Assembly: GCA_036898135.1 (NCBI GenBank)
Contig: CM072513.1
Location: forward strand, 90,648,268-90,712,267
Reading direction: 5' to 3'
DNA length: 64,000 nucleotides
From: Oncomelania hupensis
Lineage: Eukaryota > Mollusca > Gastropoda > Littorinimorpha > Pomatiopsidae
The notes beneath the pieces were generated by a model that was given only the letters and a program-made list of their open reading frames with translations, was not told the DNA's origin and made no database searches. The translations under genes were made by a program, and so were the position numbers. Below are positions 33,391 to 45,031 of this stretch, piece by piece (position 1 is the stretch's first letter; each line of letters opens with the position of its first letter).

Positions 33391-33474
33391 TTAAACAGAA
33401 TTTTCTTCATCGTCACTTCCCGAACTGTCTGTTTCATGAAGCTTTCGTTTTTGAGGCTGCTTTGACTTAGGCAT
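33391..33474 (-). pseudogene. Captured SUB1/PC4-like first exon (fragment)
   Basis: From ATG 33474 it reads MPKSKQPQKRKLHETDSSGS followed by DDEENSV and a stop. The MPKSK start plus a Ser/acidic stretch resembles the N-terminus of the coactivator SUB1/PC4. Upstream (33475-33600) the DNA looks like a 5' untranslated region. The single-stranded-DNA-binding core is absent. The identification rests on about 27 residues and is tentative. Confidence 0.4.
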
Positions 33475-33756
33475 TTTGACGAGAACAGCATGAGCAAATG
33501 AAAACAAAAAGAGACAAAATGGCGCTAGATGAATCTCGCAAAGTCTCACTCGCGATATTTTAAGCGAGATTACCAGGATCGACAACTCGCAACTCACGCA
33601 CTACACCTGTGTGTTGATGGCTTTAAAAAAAAAAAAAAAAAATCACCAAATTTTTAAAAAGCGTAGTTTTTTTTAAGCAAACCGTAGCAGCGTAGCATGA
33701 CGTGAAAAACCATAGTATGCTACGCTTTTTCGTAGCGGTAGGCAGGTCTGCGTCAT

Positions 33757-34244
33757 TCACTGCTGTTTACCTCAGTAATTCGTTCCAATGTGTTGGGGGT
33801 TTTCATAAGTTCAAGTGAAACGTGCCGCGCTCAATTTTTCTTGTAATGCTTAACAACACGCGCCTGCTTCTGTATCCAGGTGTGGATCATTCCAGCACCC
33901 AAAAACGGGGGTGCGGGATATGAAGAAAGGTTTGTATAGACCTTTTTGCCGCTATTGGGATATTACTATACTAAGGTTATAGAAGCAGTCAGCCTGAAAG
34001 CGATGCTGACCCCAACTTGAGGTCAGAGGTTGTTGAGGGCATAGACCTACACACAGCCTATGCTTGATAGATCTCTGACACTTGGCTAGCTTCAAGGTTG
34101 CCTGTTTCGTAGAAACTGGCCTATTTTCCTTGTAATACAGAATAATATCTGGATCATTCTAGCACCCCAAAACTAGGGCGGTGGGTTTAAGGAAAGCTTT
34201 GTACAAATTGAAAGTCCGACTGGTGAAGGAGATGCATGAGGTAC
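33757..34244. other. Intron, nothing recognised
   Basis: No repeat unit, element end or exon recognised between the transposon and the next channel exon. Confidence 0.4.
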
Positions 34245-34351
34245 CTGAAGAGCTGCACACCCATGATGCCGAAGATAAGCCAGAAAACCAGGCACACTAC
34301 CAATACGTTGCAGATACTGGGTATGGCCTTGATCAGCGCGTTCACCACAAC
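34245..34351 (-). CDS. Nav1 exon: domain III S4-S5 linker and S5
   Basis: 107 bp, enters in phase 0 and leaves with two bases over. Encodes [20 protein letters not shown] then [15 protein letters not shown], the conserved S4-S5 linker and S5 helix. It joins the turret exon at 32009 in the correct phase. Confidence 0.95.
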
Positions 34352-35586
34352 CTGCACAAGTCATCACAACCACTCTATGTAATAAATCACAATACAACAA
34401 AGTAATCCAGTGTTACAAATTATATGAAACTGCTCATTTTAATGTTGTTTTTTAATTGCTTTAAAAATCACTGAATGCATTGCTTTAATGCACTGAAACA
34501 ATCAATTGTTGAAGCTGAAACCGTCAACCAGTTCAAGAACCGCCATGATAAAGAGACAGTTAAGGGGGTTAAAATAAGTTCTCAAACTTCCTACCCCGTC
34601 GGCCGCGCTCAGTGACACTCAGGTAAATTCAGGTAAATTCACAATGTTTACAAACCTTAAGTTACATTAAATAAATAAATTAAATGTTATTTTTTATTAT
34701 GATGATGATGATGATGATGATGATGATAATGATGAAATGAATAATACAACAATTTATAATACATATGCCTTTCACAAAATGTTGTGATTTAATGCCTTTT
34801 GACTCTTCGTAGACCCGAGTACGATCTATTAGATATATTTTGGGTAATGCTTTATTTTACCAATTTAGATTTTTTTCCTTCCGATATAGCTTGATAAATG
34901 GAGGCAACCAATGTATTGCTTGAACGATCAAACATATAAGAAATCTAACAACAGTTGTGCCTCTTCTTTACATAAGGATTTTTTTGTGGTTCTCTGGTTT
35001 TTACCTTTAGTTGTGCTTTGTGTTTAAAACAAAATTTGTTCTTTCTCAGATCAAAATGACTTTTTTCCCTGGCTAATTTGCTGTTGGACAGCTATTTAAC
35101 AAAAAAATGGTTATAAACAAACAGGTCAAAGCCAGTGTTTTTCAAATTATAGAATCCCAGGATCATACATTTTAGAGTTACAGAGCCTTAAAATAAAATA
35201 AAAACAAACAACAACCCCAAAACACCCTTCCTTTTCACAAAGTACAGTTTTGAGATAAATCTCTAAATTTGCCGGTTTATGTGTCAAAATGTCTTAAGTT
35301 CATTTGATTATGTGCATCAAGATTGATTGAGAAGTAACCCCAACTGCAAAAGGGCGCACAGTAGACCTTGTTTGTTTACTCAACTAGGGAGAGACACCTG
35401 CAATGCAAAGCTTGAGCAACAATTACATGTTATATCATGTTTTCTGTCACAACTCTGCAACTTCCCCAGCGAACCCATTGTCACAAAAAACAAGTACACA
35501 AGCATCCTCGATGCTGCGGCTCTAATGTGACAGTGAAACATCTGCTCAAGAAACGTTCAAAGACTTTCTTTTGGGCTTTCACCTAC
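34352..35586. other. Intron; GAT microsatellite
   Basis: Contains (GAT)n at about 34699-34735. No exon, RNA or element recognised in the remainder. Confidence 0.5.
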
Positions 35587-35709
35587 CCTCATTCCCTCCC
35601 ATCGCGAGACAGCTCGTAGAGGTCGGAGGGCACGCAGTGTTCGCATTGCTCTGATAGAACTCATGTTGCCAAGATCCAACCCCTCCATCACCATCATGAA
35701 AAGGGACAG
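35587..35709 (-). CDS. Nav1 exon: domain III S4 voltage sensor
   Basis: 123 bp, 41 codons, phase 0 at both ends. Encodes the end of S3 and S4: SSIRAMRTLRALRPLRAVSR, with an Arg at every third position, then WEGMR. The regularly spaced Arg residues carry the gating charge. GTAGGT donor. Confidence 0.95.
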
Positions 35710-36158
35710 CTGCAACATACAACGTGACATTCATAAGTACTAACTAGAAAACAAAACAGCACAGACAAGGTGACAATAATAACAACAGTAACAAATCTTT
35801 TACGTAGCGATATTCTCCAAAATGATACTGAACTTCAAAAGCATGCATCTGGAACCCTGAAAACAATATTACAATTTTATGACAGTAAAACTGTAAAAAA
35901 GACTACTTAAGTTTAAAAAAAAAAAAGAAAAAAGACAGACTCCAGAATTCAAAGGATTACCTGCATGCCCATCTGAAATAAGAAATATTATATTGCATAT
36001 TATTGTCAACAAGTCTGCCTCTCACAGACATTGATAATTACTACTGATTATTATTTGCTACCAAAATTACAAAGCAATATATATATAAAAGGTCTACGCA
36101 TATAAAATGGTGCATAAAATATAATTGCTCAACAAACAAACTTGTATTTATTACTTAC

Positions 36159-36332
36159 ACTGACTATAACAAAGTCCAACCAGCACCAAGCGTCACTGAA
36201 GTAGTATTTGAAGCCAAACGCCATCCACTTGACCACCATTTCAGCAACGAAGATGTAGGTGAACACCTTGTCCAAGTAATGCAAGACCATCTTCATCACT
36301 TCACGTTCATTTAAGTAAGCATCCTCAAACGC
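36159..36332 (-). CDS. Nav1 exon: domain III S1-S3
   Basis: 174 bp, 58 codons, phase 0 at both ends. It has [12 protein letters not shown] (S1-S2 loop), [20 protein letters not shown] (S2) and [14 protein letters not shown] (S3, with the conserved Trp-Cys-Trp-Leu-Asp). Confidence 0.95.
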
Positions 36333-36351
36333 CTGTCAAACAAAAATCTTG

Positions 36352-36672
36352 TGAAACTTTCACCCTATATTAGTTGGCCTTTGAACTTTCACCAAATATC
36401 AGTTGGTTTTTAAACTTTCTCCATATAACAGTTGGCCTTTGAACTTTCTCCATATATTAGTTGATCTTTGAACTGTTACCATATATTAGTTGATCTTTGA
36501 ACTGTTACCATATATCAGTTGGCCTTTGAACTTTCACCATACATTAGTTGGCCTTTGAACTTTCACCATACATTAGTTGGCCTTTGAACTTTCACCATAT
36601 ATCAGTTGACCTTTGAACTTTCTCCATATATCAGTTGGCCTTTGAACTTTCACCCTATATCAGTTAGCCTTT
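36352..36672. repeat. 29-bp minisatellite in intron
   Basis: About eleven tandem copies of AACTTTCACCATATATCAGT plus TGGCCTTTG with small changes. It lies 20 bp from the acceptor of the neighbouring exon. Confidence 0.9.
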
Positions 36673-37775
36673 GAAGAGTCTAAATGGGAAGTCAGACTAG
36701 CAACTTTTCTGCAGCAACTGTTTTCAAAAACAACCTGAAACTGCGTTGCATCTGTCAGGGATAATCGCATGTAAACACACACTGTAGCCTGGAACGGCAC
36801 ATTTAAGAAAATTAAGTCCCTTGATGGCTTGCAGTCAAGTGGCTGTGTTTTGGGCTTGCTGACACAATATCCATCAGGCAAAGAATAGTAATAGTAGGTA
36901 TCATAGAAAAACATAAGATTTTATAAACCTATGTGTGATTTTATTTGCCTTGTCAGATTCCAATTGAGCCGGACTTTATCAATGCTATGTTGATGCTAGG
37001 CTATGTGATTTGCGCATGCGCTAGAAATGTATGCAATCTGATAACCCCGAAGTTTTAGAGCAAGTTCTAAAATAGGAAACGTTTTTACATTTTTCAGGTC
37101 ACATGTGAAACCCAGTGAAATCATGAAGAACTGGTGTGTTTCACAAATGTTTGTTTTTTTGTTTGTTTTGTGTTGCTCATCTGTTGCACAAGTGACTTCA
37201 CCGTAAGACTCCCCCACATGCTGCCAAGTTTTGTTCCATCGGACTCCATTTTACCACCTCAACCATTTAACTTCAAACTCCAGCAGTCACCCTAAATTTG
37301 ACTTTCCCCCCCCCCCCCCCCCCCCCCCCCAATAAAAGTGGAAAACATGGTTAGTTCTAAGAAACACAACAATTACAAAAGAAATTAAAAAGCCATATAT
37401 AACTACATAACAAAAGGAGCAAATTGACCACTGACCTTTACCCGAACACACACATACACAGCACAAGTCTAGCATAAGCTCTGTATATTTCATTGACTGA
37501 TATTTAATTAGTTCCATCAAGTGTCACTGGCTGATCAAGCCTGACAAAAACTATTATCAAAACTGATAACCCAAATGAAACATAAATCATATAATAAATC
37601 ACTTAAAAAATAAAAAAAACAATTCTACTCAATAAAAATAAGATAATTAAGGGAGGTCACTGACCAGAGCCACTGCTCATGAATAAAAAAAATAAATGAT
37701 ACATAAATAAATAACTTTAAAACAATAAATAAAATCTAATTTGTAAAAGTAAAATGATAAAGGGAGAGAACTGAC
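36673..37775. other. Intron; poly-C tract and small duplication
   Basis: A poly-C run at 37305-37330. About 35 bp near 37648-37683 resemble the 3' edge of the next exon and its donor (37758-37795), a small local duplication. No other gene feature. Confidence 0.5.
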
Positions 37776-37928
37776 CAGAGCCAAACTACTCATGATGATC
37801 ATAGCGATGATGAAGGTCTCGAAGTACTTGTGCTCGGTCATACGAAACATTATGCATCGAGCTTGCCACCACCTCTTGCCAATGTCCGTCTCGCTTATGC
37901 TGATGAAGAATTGTTGCTTCATGCAGAT
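37776..37928 (-). CDS. Nav1 exon: pre-domain III and S1
   Basis: 153 bp, 51 codons, phase 0 at both ends. Encodes ISETDIGKRWWQARCIMFRM then TEHKYFETFIIAMIIMSSLAL, the conserved entry into domain III and helix S1. The donor is GTCAGT. Confidence 0.94.
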
Positions 37929-38445
37929 CTGAAGGACAGAGAAACATAACCAAGTGTGTGTTTTAAGGAGACTGGCCTGAGTGGCATTGGGTTCATTAAC
38001 GAAACAAAATTAGAATGATAAGACACTACCTGAATTATCTGCAAGCAAAACATTATCCAGCCAATGTTTAGATACAGCGCACAATGTGTTTAGAAAATGG
38101 TGAAGCCCAATGACCTTGACCTTTGAGAAAGCACAACTAGGAAAGATCCAACTTGCTTACAGTATCCACAATGTACAAATGATGAGTTTCGGTTCAGGTA
38201 CTCTGGAGATAAGGCAAAAAGTGTGTCTTCAACCAAAAACAGTGAACATTGAGAGTGAAGGTTGTAAAGACTGACTGATAACCAACAACTGCAAGCCATG
38301 AATTTGAAGTACCTGTATACCAAAACTCAGAATCACTAGCCATTTTTTTGAGAAATCGGTCAAAACCTGTTTAGCAACAAAATAACACCAGTGACCTTGA
38401 CCTGGACCTTTGGGGTGAAGAAAACCTGATGACTAGGTAATATTC
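37929..38445. other. Intron with GACCTTGACC-type repeat
   Basis: TGACCTTGACCTTTG at about 38110 and GTGACCTTGACCTGGACC at about 38390. This dispersed sequence is continued on the far side of the solo LTR (40130-40200), which therefore inserted into it. Confidence 0.5.
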
Positions 38446-38450
38446 CTAGA

Positions 38451-40124
38451 TGTCACAGGGCAGCCTGTGAAGAAAGCCATGTAGTCTGTGTGTGAAGAGT
38501 ATAAGGGCGGGGATGGTACTGCGTGTTGCTGTATGCGTGATTATTGTTGTCTCGGGAGCGTGAAAAACGTGATAAACAGCGTATGCCGTTTAGGCCAGTT
38601 TAGGAATTTGCTCACTATGGTCAGAACATGTTTGTCAGCAGTACAGTGTAGACGGTGTTTGTCTAGCGCTCTGTGGTTTTTGCTGTGTTCTGGAATTAGG
38701 GTGGGACGGGTATTAACGAATAATAATATCTGGTCCAGAGAAGTATACTAGTTTAAAGATTGCCGATTTCTGAAGTGATACGCTCAGGTGGAGTGCAGCT
38801 GTAGGAAAGCAAGTCTGTGGTAGTGTGGTAGGTAGTATCGAGGTATTGTCTACTACGGGAACTACACACTACTGGATTACCCTAATTGGATGTACTTTCG
38901 TAGACGAGCAGTGGAGAAGGGGCTACGGGGTGCGGTTACATCGAACCGTGTGGGTTAGTGCAATGGTGGTTTTTCTTTACTGTGCTAATAACCGAGGGCC
39001 GGCTGTTGGGGTGTTGAATGATAGCTGTGTGTGAGACAGGAGGAGGATGAGATGGTTGCACTAAGGAGAGGCAGAAGAAAGGATGTGTGCGACTGAAGGA
39101 GGGAGAATGATGAAGGTAGGATGGAAGTGGTTGCTGTTGTTGTTGTTGGGGATGCTTGATATGAATAATGTGTTGATGGTTACATGTATTCATTTGCAGC
39201 ATCGTTCATTCCATGCATTCATGATTTCATTGAATTGTATGATATGTAATTGTTTCAAGTGACGATAACAGTAGAAAGCGAGAGAGAGTCAAGGACGGGG
39301 GAAATAGACTGCAGTTGGACCCCTCAAGTGTCAGAAGTTTAGTGGAGTAGCGTAGTGAGAGTGGGGGGGGGGGGGGTTAAGTGTGATGGAGGGAGGGGGA
39401 CAAAATCGAGTGAACATGACATTTACGATGCGACAAGCATGTTACAGGTTCTTCAAGGATTGTCGTTGAGGATTGAATCCAGGGCTTGAGTACGAAGATC
39501 GAGTTCGAAGTTCGCAGCTCAACGTTCGTCAATCCGCCGGTCGTCGCTGGATAACGTGAAGCAGCAACGACGACGACACTTGGTCAAGTGGACCAAACAT
39601 CATCAACATCGCCATTCGTTTGTCTACACGTCCTTGTTATCAGCGCCATCATCATCGTCAGTGGCGACTGCGGGTGGCAACGCTCCTTCGGTTGGACGTC
39701 AACGGAAGGGGGTGGATACTCTTGAGGAGACTTTACCAGGGACTGCATTTCTCCAGGTGGGCCCGTTTTGTGTTGTCCCTCTCCTACACTCGACCCCCCC
39801 TGTCTGTTTGTGAACGCGTGCCTCGGACTTTGGCTGTGCACGTTCGATACGAGGACGTTGGTCGATTAGCGACCCCGATCACCCCACGAACCATTGCATC
39901 GTTTCATTGACCCATTGATTGTTTCATTACCATTTCTTCGTTTCATGTGTAAATGTTGTATGTGCATGAGTGTGTGGTATGAATGAATAAATAGCTTGAA
40001 AGTTGTATATATATTTGTTGTGTTATCATCACTTCGCGTCTGCGGGAAACTGTCATTCTTTCTGGGTTGTCTGCGTGAATAAGTTGTTTGTGGCGTTTGC
40101 CCGGAGGGAGTCGTGGCGGTGACA
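38451..40124. mobile_element. Solo LTR, 1674 bp
   Basis: Starts TGTCACAGGG and ends GGCGGTGACA, the TG...CA ends of LTRs with a 6-bp inverted terminus (TGTCAC/GTGACA). CTAGA is repeated on both sides (38446-38450 and 40125-40129), a 5-bp target duplication as made by Gypsy and BEL elements. It has an AATAAA-like GAATGAATAAATAG near 39985. The short open frames inside are not proteins I recognise. It is the product of LTR-LTR recombination; no internal gag or pol remains. Confidence 0.8.
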
Positions 40125-40334
40125 CTAGACCTATGAAGTTTGGTCAAAATCTGTTCGGTGGTAAATAAGATGTGGCTTCGGACCGAACTGGCCAACCAGC
40201 AGACATACAGTTTGGCTCATTCTGACTTCAGACTATTTATGAGTATTTCCAGATAAGTCTGGATAGACCAAAATATCGGGGTGAGAAACTACATAGACCA
40301 ACACTGCTGCGTACTAGAGTAAAACTATTCTTAC

Positions 40335-40564
40335 TTTGCACAGGCAGTCGTCAGGTTCTTTCTTATAAACAATTTCCACTTCGTTGATCTCCGGTTCCCC
40401 GTCACAGGACACCTTGCCTAGACCAGGGTCAGACGACAGCGACGATGAGGAGCAACTGATGTTGGACCCTGTGGGACTCTTCAGTGCCTTCTTCTGCGAT
40501 CCAAGGCTTGATGCACGAGACAGCTTGGCACCATCAGGGATGTCCTCTGGAGTTTTCTCCAATC
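40335..40564 (-). CDS. Nav1 exon: II-III linker, second part
   Basis: 230 bp with a strong pyrimidine-CAG acceptor at 40565 and GTAAGA donor, leaving in phase 0 into the 37928 exon. Encodes EKTPEDIPDGAKLSRASSLG, a Ser-rich stretch, and NEVEIVYKKEPDDCLCK. As read from this acceptor it needs one base from the previous exon, while the 41628 exon ends in phase 0. An acceptor six bases further in (after GGAG) would restore the join. Confidence 0.9.
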
Positions 40565-40794
40565 CTGGAAAAACAGCACACTTGCAATGTAACCCTGAAT
40601 ATATAACAGCCTGCTGTAAGACCCTGGTTCTATAACACACTGTTATTCTGTAACAATCTCAAACAAAATCATGGCAAACAAAATATGATGTATCCATGTC
40701 TTAATGAAGATGATGACAGGCATTATGCAGACTGATAGTTAGTCACTGTTTATAGAATCCAGCGGACTGCAAAGAGCCGAATCAGGACCATGCA

Positions 40795-41366
40795 AACTGA
40801 TGGTCGCATCTTAACTACAGTTATCACACACCATCCTTATACAGCACGCGTTTGGCAAGAAGGGCCAGCAACATCATTGGTGACCCATCCCACCCAGCCA
40901 ACCATCTGTTCGAGCTCCTCCCGTCAGGCAAACGCTTCACAGCACTAAAAGTTAGAACTAGCCGGTTTAGACACAGCTTCTTCCCCGAGTCTGCCCTCTC
41001 AGTACCAGTGTCCTCAGTTATCCACAGAGCATGAGGTGTTATACTTAAACGCCAATTTATTATTTGCGATAATGTGTTAGTGGTGCAATTCTGATTCTTT
41101 AATGTATTTTATTTCATTATGTTTTAATTTAGATACCCACGCGGGTATGCGCGAGTATGCGTGTGCGTGAGGGGGTTGCGAGTGGGCGTGCGCCTGTGCT
41201 TTACTCCTTAAATAACTTTTTCTATAAGAGTATTTTAATGTTTTAATGTCCAGTGGAAGGTTGTTTGTTGTTGCAGAGGGACTGAATGTTTTACCGCATC
41301 ACCAAAACAAAATCCTATGTATTTTGAATTCACTGGGTAATAAAGTGTCTTGAATCCTTGAATCCA
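40795..41366 (+). mobile_element. CR1/L2-like LINE 3' fragment
   Basis: Codes in part for ASNIIGDPSHPANHLFELLP followed by SGKRFTALKVRTSRFRHSFF, the carboxyl end of CR1/L2/Jockey-type reverse transcriptases. A 3' untranslated stretch follows, with AATAAAGTG and a CTTGAATCCTTGAATCC tail at 41350-41366. Heavily 5' truncated. Confidence 0.75.
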
Positions 41367-41627
41367 TGATGCTTGCTACAATAGTGACGTACTTTCACAG
41401 AACTGTCTCTCGTCAAACTACTCCTCAGTATCGGTCAACTTAGTGACGCTCAGTACTTTTAGTGTCACATTTTTACAGGGTTATCTCCCAGCCAAATGCT
41501 GCTCATCCCATGTTCACTTTAAGTGTGGTAACTCAAAACTTGAGCAGGCATTCATTCGTCAGGACTAAACTTCACATTACAATTCATCCAACAGCATTTC
41601 AAATAACAGTTAACACGGGTGTCTTAC

Positions 41628-41749
41628 ATCCAGATTCGGATTTTGTTTTCTTCTAGCAAAAAGACGTTCTTTCGATAGTTTGTTGAAGAGTGACTTCCCT
41701 TTTTTGCCCTTGCTGGTCTTCATGTTTGCCCCAAACATGTCTGGGTGCT
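41628..41749 (-). CDS. Nav1 exon: II-III linker, first part (probable)
   Basis: 122 bp with a TAG acceptor and GTAAGA donor. Entered with one carried base from the exon at 43089, it reads EHPDMFGANMKTSKGKKGKS then LFNKLSKERLFARRKQNPNLD, a basic stretch fitting the poorly conserved II-III linker. The phase agrees upstream. Downstream it does not agree with the simplest acceptor of the next exon. Confidence 0.75.
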
Positions 41750-43088
41750 CTACGCATAAATCCTGTTACTGCGTTAGCATTTAAAGTTAGAATGAGAAGG
41801 CTCCACACGTTGTAAGTACTTTAATTAATTATCTAAAGAATAGTTATTGATGCATTGTTCGTTTTATAGAATGCACAAGCAGTAATTTGGAGCACAACGA
41901 TTATTTTGCTTAGGCCAGAACCTGGACATATTTTGTAGCCGCCACATAGATGGCTTCTAATTGTGCAAGCTTGTTGAGAGTATCGGAGGTTTTTCTTCAT
42001 GTCATAAAGTTACTTTGATTGTATGAATCTGATGTAAAGCATTATTTTGCTAAAGTTTGGAGGCCGGAGACCAACAACTTTGCTAACTTTGGTTCCTTAT
42101 AGTTTAAACATGTTTTATGTACTCCGACAGTAATGCAGTAGCACATCCGGTGTTAGTTGTTTGCGGTGTGGTATAGTGGTACAGACTAAGTTACACTTTT
42201 ATGTTACATTTTATTTCTTTAGCTTGTGCTTTGTGTTCTTTTAGATTTCACCGTTCCATGCACGTCTATCTCCACGGTTAATTCTATGGTGAAATAAAGT
42301 GCGTTGGTGACACTATTTGCCAGTTTGTTCTTCTGCTTTTTGAACACGAAGCAGAATATTGGGTCTTGGAATAAGGGAAACGGCTAGGAATAGGTTGGTT
42401 ATTGAACAGTGGATAATGATGTTGGCAAAGGAACTAATAATAACTCGGTGTTCCCAATTAAGATTTCTCATTAAAATTGATGGTAGCCCCACACTGCCCT
42501 TTTATACCTTGATGGTAAGGCGAGTTGTCTTTCTACAATATTTTCCTCCACACCACAAGTGGAAACTTCCATTCCAAGCCCCCTTGTGCCCACTAACCAA
42601 GTACAGTGATTTAGTTGCGATACTGTGAACGTTCTTTTGAATAATTTCAACAAGCTAAGCAGAGCGTCAAGTCGCATGGCAGCAGCAGGAAAAATATAGC
42701 TTAGTTGAACACAGATCCATACCAAGAACTCTCATATCATACCAGTGATGTGACAAAGCAAGATTTGTAATTTATTGTCCGATGGGAAGTTTTCTGTAAA
42801 ATTTAGAAACAAAACACTCTATACAAAGGGTTGATGTCTACGCAGCGGTTAATATTATTTTCAAAGGGCTTTTTTCAAATTTGTTTATTTATTAATTATT
42901 TTATATTCTTGGCAGTTCAACAGTTAAATAGGTCACATATTCTCAGATTAACCCACACCCCCACATAGCCTAAAATCACTTTGGTAAAAAAAAGATTGAA
43001 TAAAACAAACACTGATTAAGACCAATTAACAAAGTACGCATAGTCCCTTTAGTAGGAAGCAGGTCAGTTTAGAGAAGACAAAACATAC
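41750..43088. other. Intron, nothing recognised
   Basis: AT-rich. No exon-like or repeated structure identified. Confidence 0.4.
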
Positions 43089-43365
43089 CATTGCCAACAC
43101 CCACGCCGTCTACCAGGGCCTCCTTGCCTTCCTTGCCGTTCAGTTCCGGTGACACCTGCAAGTTACTAACTGCTGCGGGCTTAGGCTTTGACCCCTTCAG
43201 CCTGACCTTGAGGCACACAATGACGCTGACCTTGACCCATGCCCCGAAGCGCCGGAAACGATCGAAAGCTTCGGCAAGTTTGTTCGGTTCTTCCTCTGTC
43301 TCCGACTTCTGCAAACTCTCTGCTCCGAAGGAGGACAGCAACAAGGCAAGGAAAAGATTGAGCAC
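43089..43365 (-). CDS. Nav1 exon: end of domain II S6 and start of II-III linker
   Basis: 277 bp, enters in phase 0 and leaves with one base over. Encodes VLNLFLALLLSSFGAESLQK (S6 end), EEPNKLAEAFDRFRRFGAWV, and a linker ending DGVGVGN. The LNLFLALLLSSF motif is diagnostic of sodium channels. Confidence 0.96.
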
Positions 43366-43519
43366 CTGCAGATGAAATAACATTGCATCATATTGATGCA
43401 TCACCTGCTTATAAAAGAACGTTGCATCATGTCCATGTGCCTTGTATTATTATTATGTCATCATTATCATCCAACATCTCCTATTAAAACCCACTCCTCC
43501 ACTGAGATTGAAATGTGGC

Positions 43520-43696
<177 letters not shown>

Positions 43697-43707
43697 AGGG
43701 TACTTAC

Positions 43708-43846
43708 AACAAGGTTTCCAATGATCATGGTCAGGAGGAAGAACGGTATGCAGGGCCAGCCTGAAACTCTCATGCAGTTCCACATGGACTCAATCCACTC
43801 TCCACACAGAACTCGGAACACGATCATGAATGAGTGCATGAAGTCA
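43708..43846 (-). CDS. Nav1 exon: domain II pore and S6
   Basis: 139 bp, enters after two carried bases and leaves in phase 0. Encodes [20 protein letters not shown] then [12 protein letters not shown] and [15 protein letters not shown]. The Glu in CGEW is the domain II filter residue of the D-E-K-A ring. Confidence 0.96.
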
Positions 43847-43899
43847 CTGTATACACAAAACCAAGGTTTGGTTATTGTGTAGATCAAACAGCCTTTTTT

Positions 43900-45018
43900 T
43901 TTTTTAAACTAGAAGGGCAAAACACATTTATGACTCACACGCTCCTTATAAACCTGCAATATTTAACATGAAAATAAGTGCCCAGAAAAAAAAGAAAAGA
44001 AATGGTGGCATTACAATGCAAATTAATACAGATTTCAATATTTCTATTCTCTTGACCTTGAGATGACACTGACCTCCAGCTCCCAATACACTCATGTACT
44101 ATCAAATAAAGTACAGCAAAAGTTGTATGTTGCCCCCAAAAAAAGGTGACCTTGGTATGCCCTTGACCTTCAGTGACCTTGACCTTGGAAAAACTTTGAC
44201 ACTCAGGTGATCTCTCATGCATGTCTGATCAAATAACCCAATGTTGTTGCATACTATGGGTTAAATAAACAGCCATTCCATTGTCAGATGGCCTATTTTT
44301 TGTATGATTTTGCAACGCCTACCTTGACCTTCAAGATCAACGCAAAAACAGAACATATATTGAAAGATCAATCTATTATCTCTAAATACAACAAGTTGGG
44401 ACTTTATATCTCTCATAGTTCAGGGTCAAGGTCACTTGAAAGTATACAAACCGACTTTGAACAGCTCCAGTGACCCTGACGTGAGGTTGACCATATTTGC
44501 GTAGCATGTGTGTCTCATTGATATCTATCAAGCTTCAAAGAATCATAAGTTCAATATTAATAACATAGGGGGAAAAAAAGTGACATTTTGTGAAAAATTG
44601 TCATTTTTTTGACTAACATTTGATGAACCTGTGACCTTGACCTTGAAGTGAAGTCATTCACTCACTGATAATTTATGAGGTCTTATGGTATACTCCATTT
44701 TACTAAGTGTGGTTGTGATAGTTGAAATAGGTTTTGAATACTTAGCCACTTTAAAGTTTTGCACAGACAGGCAGACGGAGGGAGAAACTTTTTTTTTCTA
44801 TATTATTTTGGACTATTTATGACTCATCTCGCAAAGATTTGCAAAAATCTGGAAACTTTTTTTGGGGTGTGAGTGGGGAGCGGGAGGCGGGGTGAGGGGG
44901 GGGGGGTGAGTACATAGATTCACATTGCTATGCATGCGAGTCAAAAATCACCCTCCCTCTGCACACACTCTTCCCCTCCACCACCTCACTTCCACTCTAC
45001 AGACACACTCCTTTCAAA
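43900..45018. other. Intron rich in GACCTTGACC-type repeats
   Basis: GTGACCTTGACCTTG-like sequences at about 44053, 44155-44192, 44320 and 44633. These are accompanied by text such as GACAGGCAGACGGAGG (44766), which also typifies copies elsewhere. A poly-G tract lies near 44897-44907. No exon. Confidence 0.5.
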
Positions 45019-45031
45019 TATATATTTGCCC

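Larger units (their letters stand above)
32429..33750. mobile_element. 1.32-kb DNA transposon with 6-bp target duplication
   Basis: Termini are CAGACCTGCCTACC and its reverse complement (14 bp). CGTCAT stands directly outside both ends (32423-32428 and 33751-33756). Subterminal CCATAG motifs occur on both sides. There is no transposase. The interior holds a 60-bp piece of the (GGATA)n LINE and two inverted copies of a short exon-like sequence (see 33391-33474). The superfamily is not clear from the ends; hAT-like termini are possible but hAT usually makes 8-bp duplications. Confidence 0.8.

Noticed and set aside
33126..33597. A 123-codon gene on the minus strand
   Set aside because: It only reads through the two inverted arms and the spacer of the 1.32-kb transposon; the exon-like part is at 33391-33474.
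38488..39910. Small protein-coding genes on both strands
   Set aside because: They lie inside the solo LTR, overlap one another and show no recognisable domain.
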